Assembly: GCA_028824715.1 (NCBI GenBank)
Contig: JAPPCV010000148.1
Span: 34,085 to 98,084 of the forward strand
DNA: 64,000 bases
From: Boseongicola sp.
Lineage (GTDB): Bacteria; Pseudomonadota; Alphaproteobacteria; Rhodobacterales; Rhodobacteraceae
Direction of reading: 5' to 3'
Shown here: positions 9,540 to 17,589 of the stretch, in pieces
Layout: the number at the start of each line of letters is the position of its first letter
Numbering within the stretch: position 1 is the stretch's first letter
Position numbers and translations under genes: made by a program
The notes under the pieces: model-generated
What the model was told of the DNA's origin: nothing
Database searches by the model: none
What the model saw: the letters and a program-made list of their open reading frames with translations, nothing else

Positions 9540-9972
9540 ATCCAAATGCTCGCCGGATTTCCGATCCCTGCGGCCCCGTCGAGCGGCGCGCTGCCGCGCC
9601 GGTGGTCTGGCACGACGTGGTGTTGGTCGAAGAGGCCGAACTCGAACGTGCGCGACCAGATGGCGCGACGAAAATGGCATCCGTCCATCTCGCCGCCTTC
9701 GGTCGGCGGGCGCGGACCGGCCGCCGTGCGACCAAGCGTCACGATGTTCTTCTCGAAAGCAAGCGCGATCGCGCCGCGACCGCAGATGATCCCGATTTCG
9801 ATCTGTCCAGCGCACCGGGTCGGACCTCGGGCAGGGCGCAGGAGATGTTCATCGAAGAGACCGTGCCGTCGTTCATCGTGAAGATGCCAGTGGCGGAATC
9901 CATGTTGCTTGCTTCGCCGAGGACCTTGTCGGTCGACTGCGCACAAACATCGACGGACGTCACTCCGGCCAT
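9540..9972 (-). pseudogene. Remnant of a Gfo/Idh/MocA-family oxidoreductase
   Basis: Minus-strand frame from 9972 reads VTSVDVCAQSTDKV, NMDSATGIFTMNDGT and SMNISCALPEV, typical of the substrate-domain beta sheet of Gfo/Idh/MocA dehydrogenases. The text then continues in another frame as QIEIGIICGRGAIALAF, again a family motif. At least one frameshift near 9830 therefore breaks the gene, and the N-terminal NAD-binding half is missing. Downstream sequence to 9386 no longer resembles the family. It is probably a relic of a sugar or polyol oxidation gene. Confidence 0.45.
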
Positions 9973-10043
9973 CAGTCACGGCGCCATGTCGCAGCCATGC
10001 GTGCCCGCCTTGACCATCGGCATTAGCGTGGCCTCATTGCGGT

Positions 10044-10682
10044 TCAGGGCAGGGGGATATCGCTCACGTGCCTTGGAATCTGGTAGCCGCGCTGCACGGC
10101 GGGCCGCCCGGCAATGCGCACGTACCAGTCCCGAACGTTGGAAAATTCATGCAGATCGACTGCCTGCCATTCGAAGCGTGAAACCCATGGCCAGGTGGCC
10201 ATGTCAGTGATCGAATACGCGCCGCGGCCTGCGCCCGCGATGTAGTCGCGCCCTGCCAGCCGCCTGTCGAGAACGCCGTAGAGGCGCCTTGTCTCCTTCA
10301 GGTAGCGCTCTTCCGCGTAGGCGGACTTGCCTGCGTTGAACTTCACGAAGTGGTGGACCTGTCCGAACATCGGACCGACGCCGCCCATCTGCCACATGAG
10401 CCATTCGATTGCCGGCCAGCGCTCGTCGCCCTTTGGCAGGAACCGGCCGAACTTTTCGGCGAGGTAGAGCATGATCGCACCGGACTCCATCATCTGGACG
10501 CCGGTGTCGTGGTCGACGATGGCCGGAATGCGGTTGTTGGGGGCGACACTCAGGAATTCGGGCGCGAATTGCTCGTCCTTCGAGATGTCGATGGCGTGCA
10601 CGGTGTAGTCGATGCCAAGCTCTTCGAGCATGATCGAGACCTTGCGGCCGTTCGGGGTAGTCCAGGTATAGAGGTCGATCAC
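10044..10682 (-). CDS. Glutathione S-transferase (Nu-class / YfcG-YghU-like)
   Basis: A 212-residue cytosolic GST. The thioredoxin-like N-domain starts MIDLYTWTTPNGRKVSIMLE, the TPNGxKV signature of the YfcG/YghU (Nu-class) disulfide-bond oxidoreductase-type GSTs. It contains the cis-proline in NNRIPAIVD and the glutathione-binding ESGAIMLYLA. The helical C-domain includes AYSITDMATWPWV, the conserved N-capping/hydrophobic-staple segment. The start codon is GTG at 10682, matching the family N-terminus exactly. Transcription is divergent from the decayed alcohol dehydrogenase. The physiological substrate is unknown. Confidence 0.9.
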   Translation of the reverse strand: MIDLYTWTTPNGRKVSIMLEELGIDYTVHAIDISKDEQFAPEFLSVAPNNRIPAIVDHDTGVQMMESGAIMLYLAEKFGRFLPKGDERWPAIEWLMWQMGGVGPMFGQVHHFVKFNAGKSAYAEERYLKETRRLYGVLDRRLAGRDYIAGAGRGAYSITDMATWPWVSRFEWQAVDLHEFSNVRDWYVRIAGRPAVQRGYQIPRHVSDIPLP

Positions 10683-10723
10683 GTGTCAGTCGTCCTTCAG
10701 GAGGGAAATGCATGACTGACTTA

Positions 10724-11050
10724 ACTGACCGTCCCGTCGCTGCAAGCCTAGATTGCACGGGTCGTCGAGGAGGCCGACGCCTGCGCCTCTCGTCCGCGCA
10801 CATGACCACCCGGGCGGCAAGGTTCGCATTGCGGCCTTTCCGAGCAAGCCCGTCGAATTTGACCTGGGCCATCTTGCCGTCAACGACATCTGCCTTTACG
10901 GCATTCGGGCGAGGGCAGGCTGGCCGGCCTTCGGGCGAAGGCGTTCATGACCGGCAAGCGCGTCGACGCGATGAAGGTTCGCACGCACACCTTCTCGATG
11001 CGGCAGTTGCCGAACGTCTCTTGTCATGTGCGACAGCAATTTCGGCTTGG
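10724..11050 (+). pseudogene. C-terminal remnant of a zinc alcohol dehydrogenase (MDR)
   Basis: Three frames carry consecutive pieces of a medium-chain zinc dehydrogenase. SLDCTG at about 10745 and HMTTR at about 10800 lie in one frame. GGKVRIAAFPSKPVEFDL then HLAVNDICLYGIR follow in a second. GEGRLAGLRAKAFMTGKRVD and MKVRTHTFSM follow in a third. At least two single-base indels (near 10815 and 10910) break it. The N-terminal catalytic half is absent. The family includes sorbitol and threonine dehydrogenases. The final piece runs into the ribosome binding site of the aldolase gene. Confidence 0.6.
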
Positions 11051-11075
11051 CAGCCGCGGAATGGAGCGAAGGAAC

Positions 11076-11999
11076 ATGTCAAAGGCCAAACGAGGGATCT
11101 ATGCGGCCGCCGTTTCGCCGTTTCGGAAGGACGGCACCCTCCATGTCCAGAAGCTCGTCACCTATTGCCAGCACCTGATCACGGCGGGAGGTTGCGATGG
11201 CGTGGCACCGACCGGAACGACAGGCGAGGGCAACTCGATTTCCCATCGCGAGCGGATGGCGCTTCCCGGCGCATTCGCCGAGGCAGGGTTCAATCCGAGC
11301 TGCGTGATCTTCGGAACCGGATCCTGCGCGACGCATGATGCTGTCGATCTGACGTCGGCGGCGATTTCAGCCGGGTTCGTGAATGTGCTTGCCCTGCCGC
11401 CGTTCTACTACAAGGACCCCAGCGACGAGGGACTCTACGCCTATTTCTCGCAGCTTGTTGAGAAGGTCGGGGATGATCGCCTGCGGGTCTATCTCTACCA
11501 CTTTCCGCAGATGTCGATGACGCCGGTCCCGGTCGATGTCGTTGTTCGGCTGAGGCAAGCCTTCGGACCGGTGATTGCGGGCCTTAAGGACTCAAGTGGA
11601 GATTTGTCGCAATCGCTCGCCTTCACTGAGGCCACTGGCGGGGTCGATGCGGGCTTTGACGTCTATCCTTCGAGCGAGGCGTTGCTCTTCGATGGGCTGG
11701 CCGGTGGTTGCGCAGGCATCATCTCGGGGTCGACGAACGCGTTCGGGGCCTACTCGCGCGCCGCGATGGCCGCGGCCGAAGGGCCAGATGGCGATGCGTT
11801 CGCGTTGGTGAAGGCAGCCCGCGCGATGGCATCGAAATATCCGCTGATGGCGGCCATGAAACAGATGGAAGCCTGGCGCAGCGGTGACGACAGCTGGACA
11901 CGCATGGCACCGCCGCTCGTGCCGCTGAGTGCCGGTCAGAAGGCCCGTCTCAAGACGGATGTCGAGGACCTTGAGGCTCTGGCACTGGCGGGCCGGTAA
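11076..11999 (+). CDS. DHDPS/NAL-family aldolase (dihydrodipicolinate synthase-like)
   Basis: A 307-residue class I aldolase of the dihydrodipicolinate synthase / N-acetylneuraminate lyase family. It has GTTGE at 47-51, the catalytic tyrosine in YLYHFP (Tyr141) and the Schiff-base lysine in AGLKDSSGD (Lys171). The TIM-barrel length is normal. True DapA sequences usually read YNVP around the tyrosine, and the neighbourhood is catabolic, so it more likely cleaves or condenses a 2-keto-3-deoxy sugar acid than makes lysine. The ATG at 11076 has GAAGGAA upstream; longer in-frame starts fall in the pseudogene before it. Confidence 0.85.
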   Translation: MSKAKRGIYAAAVSPFRKDGTLHVQKLVTYCQHLITAGGCDGVAPTGTTGEGNSISHRERMALPGAFAEAGFNPSCVIFGTGSCATHDAVDLTSAAISAGFVNVLALPPFYYKDPSDEGLYAYFSQLVEKVGDDRLRVYLYHFPQMSMTPVPVDVVVRLRQAFGPVIAGLKDSSGDLSQSLAFTEATGGVDAGFDVYPSSEALLFDGLAGGCAGIISGSTNAFGAYSRAAMAAAEGPDGDAFALVKAARAMASKYPLMAAMKQMEAWRSGDDSWTRMAPPLVPLSAGQKARLKTDVEDLEALALAGR

Positions 12000-12412
12000 C
12001 AATGGCAGGGGCAGGGCGACCGGCGCGAAAACGCAGGTTGGGCGAAGGGGCGGCGAGACAGACCATTAGGCCAGGTCGTGGCCTTGCAAAGGGGAAGGCC
12101 GAATCTGGTTCAGCCTCGTCCATGGCAGGACAAGATGCACCGATCCTTTGCAACGGGCGTTGCGTTCCGTGGCGCGCGCCCGGCGCGATGGGCGCCAATG
12201 GGCCGATGAAGGTCGCGCGGAAATTCGCGCCGCCCGGCTTGATCGCCCGATCCAATGAGTACTTGAATCAGGTTCGCGATGGCGCCACGCCATCGGCACG
12301 GAATCATGCCGATGGTCAATCGCCGTCTCGAAATGGTGGAGAGCGCCGAACGGGCGGGGGACAGCGATCTCGACGTTTCCGAAGCGGCCCTCGCCGCATC
12401 GCGGGCGTGAAC
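12000..12412. other. Gene-free stretch with a possible dehydrogenase scrap
   Basis: No complete gene is supported between the aldolase and the AEC transporter. On the plus strand, RKFAPPGLIARSNEYL (about 12215) in one frame and MPMVNRRLEMVESAERAGDS (from 12306) with DLDVSEAALAASRA in another loosely resemble the C-terminus of a 3-hydroxyisobutyrate-dehydrogenase-type oxidoreductase. That would fit the other broken catabolic genes here, but the match is weak. Confidence 0.25.
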
Positions 12413-13303
12413 CTACATTCCGGCAAGTCGGATCGCGGCCGCGATCAATAGCGGCAGGCACGCGAAATTCAGAACGGTTGAACTGACCACAAGCCCGGCC
12501 ACGCGCTTCGGGCTGCGGCCATAGTGTTCGGCGATCACGTAGGTTATCAGCGCAGAGGGCATTGCGGACAGCAGAAAGATCGCGCCTGCTTCCACGCCCT
12601 TGAGGTTGAAGACCGCGACCAGCGCAAGGCCGGCAGCCACCCCGACCGCAAGCCTTGCGCCTGCAAGCAATGCCGACGTTCCGAGATCATCGACCTTCAG
12701 CCGCGCCAGCGCACTCCCAAGCAGGATCAGCATCACCGGGATCATGATTCCGCCGAGAAGCGCGGTCACGTCCGCGACGACTGTCGGGACCGGCAGATCG
12801 GTGATGCGGAACAGGAGCACTGCCACGACTGCCCAGACCAGCGGCAAGCGCAGCAGTTTCCGAAGGCCTGGATCGCCGGATACGACGGCGGGGACCACCG
12901 TGTACTGCACCAGCGTGATGACAAAGTAGAATGCCGCGCCGACCGCCAGCCCCGGCTCGGCAAAGGCGAAAAAGACGATGGGCAGCCCGGCATTTCCAGC
13001 GTTGGGCAGCGACAGTGACGGCAGAAACGTCCGCCAGTGCAGGCGCAGGACAAGAAGAGCGGCCAAGGCAAGAGCACCGGCCACAAGGACCGCGGCCGAA
13101 CTGATCGCGACCATGCGGGCAAGCGAGTCGTCTGGCAGGGCGGTGCTCGTCAAGGACGAAAACACCAAGGACGGCGTCCCGATCAGCATCACAAGCCGGG
13201 TCAGCGATTCGGATTGGAGGCCAATGCCGCGAATTTCCAGGAAAAATCCAATCCCGGCAACTACGAAGACCGGGGCGATGATGTTCAAGATATCACTCGT
13301 CAC
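12413..13303 (-). CDS. AEC-family (auxin efflux carrier-like) transporter
   Basis: A 296-residue membrane protein with about ten hydrophobic helices in two sets of five, as in the auxin efflux carrier (Mem_trans) family. The segment SLSLPNAGNAGLPIVFF is the conserved crossover motif of helix 4 with its NxGNxGLP core. The C-terminal half has AMPSALITYVIAEHYG, the second conserved crossover. Bacterial members move organic acids such as malate or malonate. Its place next to the aldolase and BKACE genes suggests uptake or release of a carboxylate, but this is inference. Start ATG at 13303. Confidence 0.88.
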   Translation of the reverse strand: MTSDILNIIAPVFVVAGIGFFLEIRGIGLQSESLTRLVMLIGTPSLVFSSLTSTALPDDSLARMVAISSAAVLVAGALALAALLVLRLHWRTFLPSLSLPNAGNAGLPIVFFAFAEPGLAVGAAFYFVITLVQYTVVPAVVSGDPGLRKLLRLPLVWAVVAVLLFRITDLPVPTVVADVTALLGGIMIPVMLILLGSALARLKVDDLGTSALLAGARLAVGVAAGLALVAVFNLKGVEAGAIFLLSAMPSALITYVIAEHYGRSPKRVAGLVVSSTVLNFACLPLLIAAAIRLAGM

Positions 13304-13348
13304 CTGATCTCGCTTCCGATCGTTTCGCAGCTTGTGGAGATTGCACGC

Positions 13349-13819
13349 ATGACTCGATTGACCTTCATGTTACCGTATTCTCACGCACGAGATTTGCCAC
13401 GTACGGACATCTCCTCAGGAGAAGCAGCGATCGTTCCTTATGCGTCGATCTCGCCCTTTGCCCGGGGCGACGGTGTCGAGACCCGGCTGATGGTCGGAGG
13501 CGGGCGCGTGAATGGCGCGCCGTTCCCTATGGGCACGACCACGTTTCCAGCCGGATCCTCGGGCCCCATGCACAGCCGCAGCGGCGGCGGACAGGTCGCG
13601 ATTCTCGAAGGCGGCGCCTTGGCGGACAGCGCCGGAGTTCAGTCTGAACCTTGACCCGTAGGTTCCAGCTTCATGCCCGCCCGATTGTCCCATCGCGTCG
13701 TGAACAACGGTGACGGTGATCTGAAGCTCCTGTGGATCCATGCGGCAGCGAAGGTCGTGCGGACCTTCACGGATACGGGCGAACCTGTTCCTCATCTGGC
13801 GCGGCGGGACAAGGTCTGA
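13349..13819 (+). pseudogene. Cupin-domain gene with in-frame TGA
   Basis: One continuous plus-strand frame encodes a cupin: EAAIVPYASISPFARGDGVE, MGTTTFPAGSSGPMHS, GQVAILEGGALA, then a TGA at 13652-13654, then without any frame change SFMPARLSHRVVNNGDGDLK and TDTGEPVPHLARRDKV, ending at 13819. The single stop splits the barrel between cupin motifs 1 and 2. Motif 1 also reads HSR where metal-binding members usually have HxH, so loss of function is likely. Its end converges with the BKACE gene and overlaps it by 28 bases. Confidence 0.6.
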
Positions 13820-14625
13820 CTCGTCTCATCGACTGACGCGGTTTCGTCCAATGCGGCTCGGACCTCCGCAACGCGTGCGGCATTGTCACGCGCCAGGGAT
13901 CCGTCCGCATTCCAGAGCGAGTTCTCAAAACCGACCCGCGCCTTGCCACCCAGGGCTGCCGCATGCGCTAGGCAGGCTGTTTCGGACGAGCCGAAGGCGC
14001 AAACCATCCAGTCGAAAGTCAGGTCGGCTCTTCGCGCATTGAGCGGTGCCAGATAGGCATCAAGATCGCATGGGCGCGGCGGCACCGAACCTGCGTACGA
14101 TCCTAGCACCAGTTGCAACTGGTGATGCGTGCCCGGAATCACCTCTTGGTCGATGCATTCCTGAAGCCAGTTCAATTCCCGCGCCGAGTACACAATGTGC
14201 TGGACGTCGACCCCTTCGGCGTGCGCCCAGGCGTAGAATGCCCGCGCGTTTGACGTCTCGGCGCGGGAGCGGAGCATTTCGCGAAGCGCAACGGACACCG
14301 AGGGTGGCCGCAACTCGCGGATCATTGCTTGCTGGGCGTCGGCGCTGTAGCGGCCTGCTGCCTCGCTCGTCACCTGAAGGAACAGGTCAGGCACAGCGTG
14401 TTCGAGGGCGGTGATCGCCTCTCGGTACAGCCCCGTGTCAAGACTGTGCCTGCCCTCCTTGTCGCGCACATGCAGGTGCAAGCCATCCGCCCCGGCCTTT
14501 TGGCACGCCACGGCCGTCGCGACGATTTCCTCCAGCGTGATCGGCAATGCCTCATGGTCTGCCTTGCCTCGACGCGCACCGTTCGGCGCGACCATCAACC
14601 GGGGCAGGGGGAGCGACGGCTTCAT
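13792..14625 (-). CDS. Beta-keto acid cleavage enzyme (BKACE, DUF849)
   Basis: A 277-residue member of the DUF849/BKACE family of zinc-dependent enzymes. These condense a beta-keto acid with acetyl-CoA to give a CoA ester and acetoacetate; the founder is the 3-keto-5-aminohexanoate cleavage enzyme of lysine fermentation. The zinc-ligand pair is in GLHLHVRDKEG (His50, His52), and the C-terminal GFENSLWNADG carries the conserved acidic residue. The substrate class cannot be fixed from sequence. Its start overlaps the stop of the Gfo/Idh remnant as ATGA, so the two were once one operon. Confidence 0.88.
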   Translation of the reverse strand: MKPSLPLPRLMVAPNGARRGKADHEALPITLEEIVATAVACQKAGADGLHLHVRDKEGRHSLDTGLYREAITALEHAVPDLFLQVTSEAAGRYSADAQQAMIRELRPPSVSVALREMLRSRAETSNARAFYAWAHAEGVDVQHIVYSARELNWLQECIDQEVIPGTHHQLQLVLGSYAGSVPPRPCDLDAYLAPLNARRADLTFDWMVCAFGSSETACLAHAAALGGKARVGFENSLWNADGSLARDNAARVAEVRAALDETASVDETSQTLSRRAR

Positions 14626-14987
14626 CCGAGTTCGGCGATCTCGGAGGTGCGCCGATCCCCTGCCGAGCGGGCGATGGCTTCAAGAACTTCGACATTTTGG
14701 ACCATGTGTTCTGACGTGAACGGATGCCCCGTGGTGCCCGCGATTGCTTCGGCAAAGGCCTTGAGGTTGTGGACCACCGCGTCCTCTCCTGCGACTTCGT
14801 TTCGTAGCGTATACTGACCCGTCTCCGATACAAGATGGTGCGCGATACCGCCAGGCGTGTCAGGGTGGCCTTCGGGTCCGCTGCTGGCGTCCGAAGGCGT
14901 GCATTCGAGTGAAACCAAGTGTGTACGGCATGGCCGGCCGCGTGGCTGGCATCCCCGACCCGGACCCATGCTGGGCAGTGACGACAT
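14622..14987 (-). pseudogene. C-terminal remnant of a Gfo/Idh/MocA oxidoreductase
   Basis: The last 80 or so codons read HHLVSETGQYTLRNEV, DAVVHNLKAFAEAIAG and HMVQNVEVLEAIARSAGD, the standard C-terminal tail of Gfo/Idh/MocA dehydrogenases including the final helix. Everything before about 14830 is unlike the family, and a full gene would need about 700 more bases. The 5' part has therefore been lost. The stop overlaps the BKACE start, which shows the ancestral gene order. Confidence 0.65.
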
Positions 14988-15108
14988 CGCCGGTGTACCG
15001 TACGGGCGAGCCGCGCGCCGTCAATTGTCGTTTTTCATAATTGAGTTCAGCGGCGCCCATTGATTTTCTTCACTTTTCCGTCGCGCCCTGTCACAAAAGA
15101 CTTCAGTG

Positions 15109-15202
15109 GATTGTCACAATCGGGTGCAATGCGTTGCATTTCGGTCACGAAAGGGTTCAGTGTGTTGCAGCTTCTATCAGATGCAGCTTCAGCGTGCTGA
15201 AG
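15109..15202. other. Cluster of short palindromes
   Basis: Three perfect inverted repeats lie within 94 bases: ATTGTcACAAT (15109-15119), TGCAA-TGCG-TTGCA (15125-15138) and CTTCAGC-GT-GCTGAAG (15187-15202). A degenerate direct repeat (GTCAC-n-AAAG-n-TTCAGTG) occurs at about 15090 and 15144. They lie between the two broken genes at the left edge of the accessory island. They could be operators or a recombination end; nothing tells which. Confidence 0.35.
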
Positions 15203-15229
15203 CGGCGATGCCGGTCATGGACATGAGGA

Positions 15230-16074
15230 ACGTTTCACAACTCCGTCAGATCCGGACCGACCCCCACCCGCTTGGAGGTCGGCGGCGCTCCCGGCGCAGA
15301 GCTGACATTCCTGGGCGAGCGACGCGGCCGCCCCCAGTCCGACGCACAATGCAGTCGGCACCGTTCCGCTGCGAATGCCGCCCTGCTGTCCGCCGCCGTG
15401 GAAGAGCGGCGTCATCTGTTGACGAACCTCGGGAGGTGCGATCAGTGCACCAATGCCTTGCGGGCCGGAGAGCTTGTGGCCAGACTGAGAAGCGTATTGG
15501 GCAGGTCAGATAAGTCGATCGCCAACCGCCCCACGGCCTGCGCTGCATCCGTGTGAAACAAGACCGCCCGACCTGCACAGAGTTCCGCAATCTCGCGTAT
15601 GGGCTGGATGGCGCCAGTTTCGTTATTGACCGCCATGACCGAGACGAGTGCCGTGTCATCTCGCAACGCATCGGCAACTTCGGATGCGGAAACACGCCCG
15701 TTTGCCTCCGGCGGGACAACTGCAAGATCGCAGCCGACGTGTTCCAGATACCGTGCCGCTTCAAGAACGCGTTTATGCTCGATCGCGCTGACAATCAGAT
15801 GTCGGCCGGCGATTTTCTTGGACTGCAGTATCCCTTTGAGTGCGAGATTGTTCGCTTCTGTTGCACCCGACGTAAAGATGATGTCGTCCGGTGCACAGGC
15901 CAAAAGCGACGAGATCTGATCCTTGGCGTGCTCGACGGCGCTGGCGGCCGCAATTCCTGTCAGATGATCCGAATGAGGGTTGCCAAACTTGTCGCTCAGC
16001 CAAGGCGCCATGGCGTCGGCGACCTCGGGTGCGAGTGGTGAAGATGCAGCATGATCAAGGTAGAGCGGGGTCAT
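15230..16074 (-). pseudogene. Cysteine desulfurase (NifS/IscS/DndA-like), frameshifted and 3'-truncated
   Basis: The N-terminal 200 residues are a good class V PLP enzyme: YLDHAASSPLAPEV, FTSGATEANNLALKG, SAIEHKRVLEAARYLE, VNNETGAIQPI and HTDAAQAVG. Near 15478 the frame is lost, just where the PLP lysine motif SGHKLxGPxGIGAL is due. That motif ([13 protein letters not shown]) and [15 protein letters not shown] continue in another frame; about four bases seem to be missing. After about 15310 the homology ends, so roughly the last 100 residues are gone. Its ATG overlaps the ATPase stop as ATGA, showing translational coupling. Family members supply sulfur for Fe-S clusters, thio-tRNA or phosphorothioate DNA. 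Confidence 0.7.
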
Positions 16075-17381
16075 GTTTCCGCCCGCCGCATGAATTCGTC
16101 GAACAGCGGAACCGTAAAGGCGGCATATCCGTACTTCGGGCTGTATATCATTCCGTTCGTGATGAGAGCGTCTCGAGTCGGACCGAGTTGTGACGAGGTC
16201 TTGCCCATGACATCGGCGACATCCCCGGTCTTGTGAGGACCCGGTCCAAGCCGTGCCATCGCGCGCAGGTAGGTTTTCTGCGGATCAGACAAACGTTCGT
16301 AACGGGACCGAAAGAAGTTCTTGTCGAGACGCTCCACCGCTCGCTGCTCGGCTTGGCCGACGTCACCGGCGGTGATGGGCGAGCCGTCGGCGCAGTTCCA
16401 GGCTTGGTAACCCCATTCCTGCAGAAAATAGGGATAGCCCTTGGTGCGATCGATGATGTGTCGGACCGCCTCGTCATCAAATTCTATTCCGCCCTCCCTG
16501 GCCGGTGCGACCAGCGCGCGGTGGGCCTCCGCCTCATCCAAGGGGCCGATCTCCGGGTAGTCGAACAGGCGCTCAGAATACGACTTCGCATCTCCTGTCA
16601 GCTTGATGAGGAGCGGCAGGCCCGCGCCCACAACCATGAGAGGCAGCTGCTTTTGGTCGATGCGGTGGATCACCATGATCAAGGCTTCGAAGTCTTCGCC
16701 GGACAGGTTCTGGAATTCATCGATCAGAATGACGATCGCGGTGTCTCGGGCTTTCGCAGCCTCGCCTGCGGCGATGAACAGATCGGCGAGATCGCGGGAC
16801 AGTTTGCCGCTGTCGGCCGTACCGGTCTCGGCATCGACATCGACGGAGAACTCGACATTCCCATACTTGATCTTGATGGCGCCGGCATAGCTCTTGAGAA
16901 CACGAAGCCCCTTCTTGACCTTCTCGCTGACACCTTTGGCCCGATCGAGTTTCAACAGGGCTGTGCGGAGGGTTCCTATGATGCTGACCGAGAGCGGTTC
17001 GTTGGCGCTTGCCTCCAGAAAATCCGTCAGCGCGCCATCTTGGTCGGCTATGGCTTGAACCTCATTGAGCAGAACGGTTTTCCCGACGCCTCGAAGCCCG
17101 ACGAAGATGAAGCTTCGTGCCGTGTTGCCGAGCCGGATTCGCTGAATCGCGATCTTGGCTTCGTCCAGTATGGAGTCGCGGCCAGCGAGTTCAGGAGGCG
17201 GCGTTCCCGCGCCAGGAACGTACGGATTCGTTTGAGGATCCAATGTGAGGGCCTGTTGCTGGTTTATTATCTGCTTCGATAAACTTTCCAAAGGCGATTC
17301 GAGGGCACTTGCAACCAGTTTATGGCGTATGCCGGTAAACTGGCTAGAGCTCAAGAGAGCTGCGGTTATGTAGCATCTCAA
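16071..17381 (-). CDS. ORC/Cdc6-like AAA ATPase (AAA_16), accessory
   Basis: An intact ATP-binding protein of up to 436 residues. After NPYVPGAGTPPPELAGRD comes Walker A GLRGVGKT (about 93-101), Walker B VILIDEF (about 215) and a sensor-like VVGAGLPLL. The C-terminus (about 350-436) looks like a winged helix: YLRAMARLGPGPHKTGDVAD with a final FTVPLFDEFMRR. This architecture is shared by ORC1-like and STAND-type ATPases of mobile or defence loci. The reading frame opens with TTG at 17381 and has no ATG. A TTG at 17243 would place the start just before the conserved NPYVPGAG and is my preferred true start. The upstream DNA is AT-rich. It is coupled by ATGA to the cysteine desulfurase. Function unknown. 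Confidence 0.8.
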   Translation of the reverse strand: MRCYITAALLSSSQFTGIRHKLVASALESPLESLSKQIINQQQALTLDPQTNPYVPGAGTPPPELAGRDSILDEAKIAIQRIRLGNTARSFIFVGLRGVGKTVLLNEVQAIADQDGALTDFLEASANEPLSVSIIGTLRTALLKLDRAKGVSEKVKKGLRVLKSYAGAIKIKYGNVEFSVDVDAETGTADSGKLSRDLADLFIAAGEAAKARDTAIVILIDEFQNLSGEDFEALIMVIHRIDQKQLPLMVVGAGLPLLIKLTGDAKSYSERLFDYPEIGPLDEAEAHRALVAPAREGGIEFDDEAVRHIIDRTKGYPYFLQEWGYQAWNCADGSPITAGDVGQAEQRAVERLDKNFFRSRYERLSDPQKTYLRAMARLGPGPHKTGDVADVMGKTSSQLGPTRDALITNGMIYSPKYGYAAFTVPLFDEFMRRAET

Positions 17382-17589
17382 GAATGCGAGACTACTATAT
17401 CATGTGCTCAAGATCGTACTGTCTGAGCACCGGTGCCAGAATTTGGTACGCCTCGGAGCGGTTCTCCGAAAGTGACGAGAATTCGGCGACACGGCCGAGT
17501 TCAGACTTTGTTCATGAGTTGTTATTTTGTTGGATTAGTATCAGACCATTTCCGCAGCCTTCCCCGTGGGCGCGATCTGTATAGCGCGC

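Noticed and set aside
12002..12451. 149-codon plus-strand open frame after the aldolase
   Set aside because: Low-complexity Arg/Gly-rich translation with no recognisable domain, partly antisense to the AEC gene.
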